A DNA stretch of 64,000 nucleotides from Aeromicrobium massiliense JC14 (GTDB taxonomy: Bacteria > Actinomycetota > Actinomycetes > Propionibacteriales > Nocardioidaceae), in assembly GCF_000312105.1 (NCBI RefSeq), contig NZ_HE978637.1, forward strand, positions 702,534 through 766,533. Reading direction: 5' to 3'. The notes beneath the pieces are model-generated. The model ran no database searches. It was not told the origin of the DNA and worked only from the letters and a program-made list of their open reading frames with translations. Positions 57,005-64,000 of this stretch are shown here, piece by piece. The first letter of the stretch is position 1; each line of letters opens with the position of its first letter. The position numbers were made by a program, and so were the translations under genes.

Positions 57005-57040
57005 CTCCTGCCCCGTCGGCGTCCGGGCCCGGACGCACCG

Positions 57041-57079
57041 GGGCCCCGCGACCGTCGGGGGAGTCGGTCAGCGGGGCCC
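57041..57079. terminator. Bidirectional terminator between coaE and the sigma factor gene
   Basis: Stems 57041-57049 with 57071-57079 and 57050-57054 with 57065-57069, with one bulged A, form a hairpin at the convergent gene ends. A 14-nt perfect palindrome (57021-57034) precedes it. Confidence 0.7.
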
Positions 57080-57094
57080 TGATGGGTCTGTGCG

Positions 57095-58039
57095 TCAGGC
57101 AGCCAGGTCCGGGTCGGCGATGCGGCGCAGCGTCGCGAGCGACTCGCGCTCGAGCTGGCGCACCCGCTCGGCGGAGATGCCGTGGCGCTTGCCGATGTCG
57201 GCCAGCTTGTGCTGGCGTCCGTCGAGCAGGCCGTAGCGGGCCCGGATGATGTCGGCCTCGCGCGGAGCGAGGTGCTCCACGATGAGCGACGACAGGCGGT
57301 CGCTCGCCTCGACGTCCAGCACCTGGTTGTCGGGGCCGGGCGCGGTCTCGCGGGCGATCAGGTCGCCCAGCGAGGTGTCGCCGTCCTCGTCCACCGGGGT
57401 GTCGAGGCTGACGTGGTCGCGGCCCCAGGACAGCAGGTCGATCACGCGCTCGACGGTCATGCCGAGCTCCTGCGCGATCTCGGCCGGCTCGGGGTCGTAG
57501 CCCAGCTGGCGCTCGAGCGTGCGACGCGCGCCGGTGACCTGGTTGAGCTCCTCGACCACGTGCACGGGCAGCCGCACGACGCGGGCCTGCTGCGCGATGC
57601 CGCGGGTGATCGCCTGGCGCACCCACCACGTTGCGTACGTGGAGAACTTGAAGCCCTTCGCGTAGTCGAACTTCTCGACCGCGCGGATCAGGCCGGTGTT
57701 GCCCTCCTGGACCAGGTCCAGCATGGGCATCTGGGCGCGGCCGTACTTGCGCGCGATGGAGACGACCAGGCGCAGGTTGGCCTGCGTGAACTCCTCCTGG
57801 GCGCGCTCGCCCTCGGCCACCATCCACTCCAGCTCCTCGGCGGTGGCCGACTTCGGGGCGCCGCCCTTGCGGCGTCCGACGCGGCCCGTCTCGAGCAGGT
57901 GCTGCGCGAACAGACCGGCCTCGATCGCCTTGGCCAGCTCGACCTCGCGCGCTGCGTCCAGCAGCGGGGTGCGCGCGATCTCGGCCAGGTACATGCCGAC
58001 GCTGTCCTTGCCCTCGACCTCAGTGCTCGTGCTCGCCAT
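57095..58039 (-). CDS. Group 2 sigma-70 family sigma factor (SigB/HrdD-like)
   Basis: This 314-residue factor lacks region 1.1 and begins with region 1.2 (DSVGMYLAEIARTPLLDAAREVELAKAIEAG). Region 2 reads RLVVSIARKYGRAQMPMLDLVQEGNTGLIRAVEKFDYAKGFKFSTYATWWVRQAITRGIA, covering core binding, -10 recognition and melting. Region 3 follows, and region 4 ends with HKLADIGKRHGISAERVRQLERESLATLRRI, the -35 recognition helix. This makes it a non-essential, primary-like sigma used in stress or stationary phase. MASTSTEVEG (ATG 58039) is taken as the start; 16 upstream codons are open but family members start here. No adjacent anti-sigma gene. Confidence 0.92.
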   Translation of the reverse strand: MASTSTEVEGKDSVGMYLAEIARTPLLDAAREVELAKAIEAGLFAQHLLETGRVGRRKGGAPKSATAEELEWMVAEGERAQEEFTQANLRLVVSIARKYGRAQMPMLDLVQEGNTGLIRAVEKFDYAKGFKFSTYATWWVRQAITRGIAQQARVVRLPVHVVEELNQVTGARRTLERQLGYDPEPAEIAQELGMTVERVIDLLSWGRDHVSLDTPVDEDGDTSLGDLIARETAPGPDNQVLDVEASDRLSSLIVEHLAPREADIIRARYGLLDGRQHKLADIGKRHGISAERVRQLERESLATLRRIADPDLAA

Positions 58040-58126
58040 CAGTTCTTCACCACTCTCGTCCGGTTTGCTCCGTCCACGTACCCTCAACGGCCTCCCCGGG
58101 TGAATGATTCCGCTCTCAGGCGCTTC

Positions 58127-58705
58127 TTAGCCGTGGTGTGACGCGATCCGCTCCAGCTCGGCCCGCAGGAGCGTGCGCGCCCACGTGGTGTCCTCCGCCG
58201 GGTCCTGGTGCAGGAGGTGGAGCGCGAGGCCGTCCAGCAGGGCGTGCAGGCGGCGGGTCTCGTCGGGGTCCGGACGTCCGGAGAGGTGCTCGACGATCTG
58301 GGCGCACAGCCCGCCGAGGGCCTCGTGGGCCTCGTCGCGGATGGCCGCGAGCCGGGGGAGTGCCGGGGCCTCGGCGACCAGGGCGAGGTTGACCTCCATC
58401 TCGGTGCGTCGCTCGGCGTCCAGCGGCAGCAGCTCGTCCAGGACGCGCTGGGCGTGCCGCACGGTGTCGTCCTCGGCGGGCACGGCCGCGATCCGCTCGG
58501 TGGCCCGCCGCACGATCAGCTCGGTGGAGAACTCGAGCAGCTCGGCGCGGGTGGGGAAGACGTGGCGCAGGGAGCCGACCGCGACGCCGGCCTCCTGGGC
58601 GACCGTGCGCACCGACACCGCCCCGACGCCCTGCTCGCGCACGACCCTCCAGACCGCCCCGGCGAGCTCGGCGCGACGGGCTTCGTGGTCCATGCGAGGC
58701 GGCAT
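58127..58705 (-). CDS. TetR family transcriptional regulator
   Basis: This 192-residue repressor has an N-terminal HTH (RRAELAGAVWRVVREQGVGAVSVRTVAQEAGVAVGSLRHVFPTRAELLEFS) and an all-helical ligand domain. It is divergent from the membrane protein gene at 58775, and the short space between them carries two copies of a near-perfect palindrome, so autoregulation and repression of the neighbour are likely. ATG 58705 has TAGGTT 6 nt upstream and no ribosome site, hence leaderless; ATG 58693 is an alternative. Ligand unknown. Confidence 0.92.
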   Translation of the reverse strand: MPPRMDHEARRAELAGAVWRVVREQGVGAVSVRTVAQEAGVAVGSLRHVFPTRAELLEFSTELIVRRATERIAAVPAEDDTVRHAQRVLDELLPLDAERRTEMEVNLALVAEAPALPRLAAIRDEAHEALGGLCAQIVEHLSGRPDPDETRRLHALLDGLALHLLHQDPAEDTTWARTLLRAELERIASHHG

Positions 58706-58711
58706 GGCGGC

Positions 58712-58756
58712 AACCTAGCACGACTGTGCTACGTTCTGTCTGGCACGACCGTGCTA
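58712..58756. promoter_or_regulatory. Duplicated TetR operator and divergent promoters
   Basis: Palindrome TAGCAC-GACT-GTGCTA (58716-58731) and its copy TGGCAC-GACC-GTGCTA (58741-58756) lie 25 bp apart centre to centre. The first touches the leaderless -10 box TAGGTT (58712-58717, minus) of the tetR gene. TACGTT (58730-58735) could be the -10 box of the rightward gene, between the two sites. Confidence 0.7.
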
Positions 58757-58774
58757 CAAGACGCAGGAGGAGAG

Positions 58775-59317
58775 ATGGACCTGATCCTGGCCGTGATCGT
58801 GGCCTGCGAGGTGGGCTTCTGGGTGCTGATCGGCGCCGGCCTGGTGGCCCGCTACCTCCTGCGGCGGCCGCGGCTCGGCCTGCTGCTGCTCGCGCTGACG
58901 CCGGTGGTCGACCTCGTGCTGCTGGGCGCGACGGTGCTGGACCTGCGGCACGGCGCGACGGCCGGCGTCGCGCACGGGCTGGCGGCGCTGTACCTGGGCT
59001 TCTCGCTGGCCTACGGCCACGCGATGATCCGCTGGGCCGACGTGCGGTTCGCCCAGCGGTTCGCCGGCGGACCGCCACCGGTCAAGCTCCATGGCGCGGC
59101 GTACGCGCGCAAGTGCTGGACCGACGTGCTGCGCACGGCGTCCGGCGCAGCCGTCGCCGCAGGACTCCTGCTGCTGCTCGAGCACCTCGTGGACGACGCG
59201 TCGCGCACCGAGGCCCTGCACGGCCTCTACCCCGTGCTGGGCGTCGTGCTGGTGGTCGAGCTGGTGTGGGCGGTCTCGTACACCCTGTGGCCGCGCCGGG
59301 AGCCGGCGCGGACCTGA
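58775..59317 (+). CDS. Small integral membrane protein under TetR control
   Basis: This 180-residue protein has about five hydrophobic segments (LILAVIVACEVGFWVLIGAGLVARYLL; LGLLLLALTPVVDLVLLGATVL; AHGLAALYLGFSLAYGHAMIRW; AAGLLLLLEHLV; YPVLGVVLVVELVWAVSYTLW) and a central basic loop (DVRFAQRFAGGPPPVKLHGAAYARKCW). I do not recognise the family. The divergent TetR gene and the doubled operator between them suggest a regulated export or membrane-stress function. AGGAGGAG precedes the ATG. Confidence 0.75.
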   Translation: MDLILAVIVACEVGFWVLIGAGLVARYLLRRPRLGLLLLALTPVVDLVLLGATVLDLRHGATAGVAHGLAALYLGFSLAYGHAMIRWADVRFAQRFAGGPPPVKLHGAAYARKCWTDVLRTASGAAVAAGLLLLLEHLVDDASRTEALHGLYPVLGVVLVVELVWAVSYTLWPRREPART

Positions 59318-59320
59318 CCC

Positions 59321-61419
<2,099 letters not shown>

Positions 61420-61423
<4 letters not shown>

Positions 61424-62739
61424 GTGTGCAAGGTACCCGGGGCGTCCGGGCCGCGGTGCCCGGCGTGCAGGGCGGGGTCGTCGGCCCGGAAGGTGTGCAC
61501 CGGTCCCGGCGGGGTGTGCCGGGTCTCGAAGCGCACCGTCACGCGTCCGAGCCCGGCGCCCCACACCCAGCCGTCGCCGTGCTCGTCGTGCGAGGCGTCC
61601 ATGCCCGGGTACCAGCGCGGCACCTCGGGCTCGTACGCCTCGGGGACGTCCTCGTCGGGCTCCTCGGGAGCGCTCGCCCCGAACAGGTCGTCCTGCACCC
61701 AGTCGGCCAGCCCGCTGACGCCGACCCCGAGCAGCCGCAGGCCGCCGCCGAGGTCGGTCTGGGCGAGCAGCGCGCGGGCGGTGTCGGCGAGCAGCGCGGC
61801 GCTGTCGGTGGGGCCGGCGAGGGTGGTCGAGCGCGTGTGCGTCTCGAAGTCGTGGTGGCGCACCTTCAGCGTCACCGTGCGGCCAGACAGGCCGTGCGAG
61901 GCGAGCCGCGCGGCCACGCGCCGGGCCATGCGCTCGGCGACGAGCTCGAGCTGGGCACGGTCGGTGACGTCGGTGGCGAAGGTGTCCTCGACGCTCACCG
62001 ACTTCGTCTCGCGCTCGGCGACCACCGGACGGTCGTCGTCGGCGCGGGCCAGCCGGTACAGGGAGGTGCCGGACGCGTTGCCGAGCAGCCGCGCCAGCTC
62101 GTCCGGCGACGGGCCGCGCAGCTCCTCGACCGTGGTGATGCCGACCCGGCGCAGGCGCTCGGCGGTGGCGGGCCCCACGCCCGGGATGGCCGTGACCTGC
62201 ATCGGTCCGAGCAGCTCCTGCTCGCTGCCGGGCGCCACGACGAACGAGCCGGCGGGCTTCTCCAGCTCGCTGGCGATCTTGGCCATGAGCTTGCTGGACG
62301 CGACGCCGACCGAGGCGGTGAGCCCGCCGGTCAGCCGCTCGACGTCGGCGCGCAGGCGCTCGACCTGGTCACGCACCCGCGCCGGGTCGAAGTCGTCGCC
62401 CGCGGCCAGGTCGACGAACGCCTCGTCCAGCGACAGCGGCTCGACGAGCGGCGACTCCTCGCGCAGCCGGTCCATGACGATGCGGCTCGCCTCGCGGTAG
62501 GCGTCGAAGCGTCCGCCCAGGAACGCGGCGTGCGGGCAGCGGGCGCGCGCCTCGGTGGTGCGCATGGCGGAGCGGACCCCGTGGACCCGCGCCTCGTAGG
62601 ACGCGGTCGAGACGACGCCGCGCGGGCCGATGCCGCCGACCACCACCGGCTTGCCACGCAGGGAGGGCTTGTCGCGCTGCTCGACCGAGGCGAAGAACGC
62701 GTCGAGGTCGAGGTGCATGATCGACGCCTCCGCCCGCAT
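61420..62739 (-). CDS. dinB: DNA polymerase IV (Y family)
   Basis: This 439-residue translesion polymerase has SIMHLDLDAFFASVEQRDKPSLRGKPVVVGG (metal-binding Asp), YEARVHGVRSAMRTTEARARCP, LSLDEAFVDL (catalytic Asp-Glu), an HhH region (QVTAIPGVGPATAERLRRVGI) and the little finger. The last ~80 residues form an extension (WYPGMDASHDEHGDGWVWGAGLGRVTVRFETRHTPPGPVHTF...) that I recall from many actinobacterial DinB proteins. Its role is unknown. ATG 62739 is chosen; ATG 62748 three codons earlier is possible. It is cotranscribed with the S9 peptidase. Confidence 0.92.
61430..61435 (-). promoter_or_regulatory. Leaderless -10 box of the S9 peptidase gene inside dinB
   Basis: TACCTT (reverse complement of 61430-61435) lies 6 nt before the ATG at 61423, within the last codons of dinB. 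Confidence 0.45.
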
Positions 62740-62842
62740 GGCGTCCATCCTGCCCGAGGCCCCGGACGTCCACAGACGCGCCGTGCGGGGCACCCGTCCA
62801 CAGCGCCGCGGCAGGACGACCGGCGGCGTCGGCGCTCGCCCA

Positions 62843-62848
62843 CAGCGT
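62843..62848 (+). promoter_or_regulatory. Probable leaderless -10 box of the DUF4192 gene
   Basis: CAGCGT lies 6 nt before the ATG at 62855. It lacks the first T but keeps the A2 and T6 positions. Confidence 0.4.
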
Positions 62849-62854
62849 GGGGGC

Positions 62855-63859
62855 ATGACCTCACGCCACGTCTGCCACGACGTCCCCGACATCCTCGACC
62901 TGCTGCCGGCGCTGTTCGGCTTCGTCCCGCATGAGTCGCTCGTCGCCGTCGCGACCCATGGCGAGCGCGTCCGGTTCGGCTTCCGGCTGCGGCTCGACCT
63001 GCCGGCGGCGCCCGACGTCGACGCGGCCGCCCGGGTCGTCGCGCACCACCTGCGTCAGGCGAGCCCCGACGGGCTGGTGCTCGTCACGGTCACCGACGGC
63101 GACGGCTACGTGGCCGACGCGCTGTGCGACGCCGTGGCCGACCTCCTCGAGCCGGTCCCGGTCGTCGTCGCCGCCCGCACCGACGGCTGCTCGCGGTACT
63201 GGCTGCCCGGTGGTCCGGACGAGGGCACGCCCTACGCGCCGGGCACGAGCCCGGCGACGGTGGCGGCCGTCCTCGACGGCCGCGAGATCCTGCCCTCGCG
63301 CGACGCGCTGGTCGCTCGGTACGCCGCGGCCACGGGGGAGCGGCGGGCCCGGGCCGAGGCCGCCACCGAGGCGGCGGTCGACGAGCTCGTCGCGGCGCGG
63401 CGCACCCCGGGCCCGCCGTCCCTGGCCGAGCGCGGCCGGCGAGCCCTCGACGAGGTGCGCGACGCCTTCCTGCGCACCGGCCGGGTGCCCGACGACGCGG
63501 CGCTGGTGCGGCTCGGCGTCTGGACGGCCGTCCCCGAGGTCCGCGACCACGCCTGGTGGGGACTGAGCCGCGACGAGGCGACGGTGCACCTGCGGCTCTG
63601 GACGGCGGCGGCTCCGCTGGCCGTCGCACCGTTCGACGCGCACGTGCTGGCCGTCGCGGGGTTCCTGGCCTGGCGCAGCGGCGACGGAGCGGCCGCCCTC
63701 GTGGCCACCGAGCGAGCACTGGCGGCGTCGCCGGTGCAGTCGCTCGCGCGCACCGTCCACGAGCTGCTCGTCGCCGGCGTGCCACCGAGCCGCTGGGACG
63801 ACCTGCTGGCCGCCGACGGCGGCGGCGCTCGCACGGACGAGAACGGCTCCAGCCCCTAG
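62855..63859 (+). CDS. DUF4192 domain-containing protein
   Basis: This 334-residue soluble protein begins DVPDILDLLPALFGFVPHESLVAVATHGERVRFGFRLRLDLP, the recognisable opening of DUF4192. LVTVTDGDGYVADALCDAVADLLE, DGCSRYWLPGGPDEGTPY and a helical C-terminus (RDEATVHLRLWTAAAPLAVAPFDAHVLAVAGFLAWRSGDGAAALVATERALAASPVQSLARTVHELL) follow. The last part resembles a repeat scaffold. No function is established for the family, which is common in actinobacteria. Its TAG stop is also the start of the next gene's -10 box. Confidence 0.85.
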   Translation: MTSRHVCHDVPDILDLLPALFGFVPHESLVAVATHGERVRFGFRLRLDLPAAPDVDAAARVVAHHLRQASPDGLVLVTVTDGDGYVADALCDAVADLLEPVPVVVAARTDGCSRYWLPGGPDEGTPYAPGTSPATVAAVLDGREILPSRDALVARYAAATGERRARAEAATEAAVDELVAARRTPGPPSLAERGRRALDEVRDAFLRTGRVPDDAALVRLGVWTAVPEVRDHAWWGLSRDEATVHLRLWTAAAPLAVAPFDAHVLAVAGFLAWRSGDGAAALVATERALAASPVQSLARTVHELLVAGVPPSRWDDLLAADGGGARTDENGSSP

Positions 63860-63862
63860 GCT
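63857..63862 (+). promoter_or_regulatory. Leaderless -10 box overlapping the DUF4192 stop codon
   Basis: TAGGCT begins with the TAG stop of the DUF4192 gene and lies 7 nt before the ATG at 63870. Confidence 0.55.
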
Positions 63863-63869
63863 GAGCGGC

Positions 63870-64000
63870 ATGGGACGCGACGTCGAGGACCGCGAGTTCA
63901 CCCGCGAGGACCGCACCCGCTACCGCGCCAAGGTGCGCCGGTGCCTGGACGTGCTGGCCCGCATGCTCACCACCCACGACTTCTCGGTGAACGTGCCGCA
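63870..64000 (+). CDS. Glutamate-cysteine ligase family protein, N-terminal part
   Basis: Only 43 codons are inside the window: MGRDVEDREFTREDRTRYRAKVRRCLDVLARMLTTHDFSVNVP. This opening resembles the N-terminus of actinobacterial glutamate-cysteine-ligase-family (carboxylate-amine ligase) proteins, in which the EIELNLVD motif follows shortly after. ATP-dependent gamma-glutamyl amide formation would be expected. The call rests on the N-terminus alone. The start is leaderless, 7 nt after TAGGCT. Confidence 0.65.
   Translation, partial: MGRDVEDREFTREDRTRYRAKVRRCLDVLARMLTTHDFSVNVP

Noticed and set aside
57021-57034. 14-nt palindrome near the coaE end as a restriction or recombination site
   Set aside because: A GC-only palindrome of this size beside a terminator is expected by chance and has no supporting context.

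Overview
The window is a gene-dense, high-GC stretch of chromosome from an actinobacterium. Codon use is strongly G/C-ended, GTG starts are frequent, and there are no rRNA, tRNA, CRISPR, prophage or insertion-sequence signals. An envelope-arabinan gene set (decaprenyl-phosphoryl-arabinose synthesis plus an AftD-like protein) sits here without any visible mycolate genes. The housekeeping neighbourhoods (polA, rpsA-coaE-sigma factor, sbcDC) are typical of the order Propionibacteriales. My best guess is Nocardioidaceae, Aeromicrobium-like, but the sequence alone does not prove it.

Layout. 1-14.6 kb: C-terminal part of a secreted M6 metalloprotease; a MarR-MFS-threonine aldolase operon; exonuclease III; a PAS-PAS-GGDEF-EAL protein; an FAD-binding dehydrogenase; a class V aminotransferase; a geranylgeranyl-reductase-family flavoprotein; a queuosine-precursor transporter facing a tRNA-guanine transglycosylase operon (TPR protein, M50-like protease, tgt). 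14.7-22.6 kb: sbcD-sbcC, then a complete potD-potA-potB-potC-type ABC importer operon. 22.6-26.8 kb: a livH-livM-livG-livF importer operon on the minus strand whose LivH carries an exported N-terminal domain. 27-30.4 kb: a GNAT protein and DNA polymerase I.

30.4-51.2 kb is the cell-envelope island: GNAT and flippase; a GT-C-like membrane protein; the operon dprA (UbiA family)-dprE1-dprE2; a 48-residue DUF2613-like protein; a GT4 glycosyltransferase; a methyltransferase; a 1362-residue AftD-like arabinofuranosyltransferase; an acyltransferase-3 protein translationally coupled to three tandem paralogous membrane proteins that look like undescribed GT-C enzymes with a shared C-terminal exported domain; and a DUF3068 (PorA-family) protein. 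The DprA-DprE1-DprE2 set would make the lipid-linked arabinose donor. AftD and possibly the GT-C-like proteins would use lipid-linked donors outside the membrane, and the acyltransferase, methyltransferase and flippase would modify or export the product.

51.2-64 kb: M18 aminopeptidase, rpsA, a small membrane protein divergent from a DJ-1/AraC regulator, a frameshifted SH3/M15-like exported protein, coaE, a group 2 sigma factor, a TetR regulator divergent from a small membrane protein with a duplicated palindromic operator, dinB coupled to an oligopeptidase B, a DUF4192 protein, and the start of a glutamate-cysteine-ligase-family gene.

Regulatory style. At least a dozen genes have a TAnnnT-like -10 hexamer exactly 6-7 nt before the start codon, which predicts leaderless mRNAs. 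Perfect GC-rich hairpins close most transcription units. Two larger, unexplained inverted-repeat structures lie between convergent operons (12181-12271 and 22725-22802). No stretch longer than 300 bases lacks a gene.
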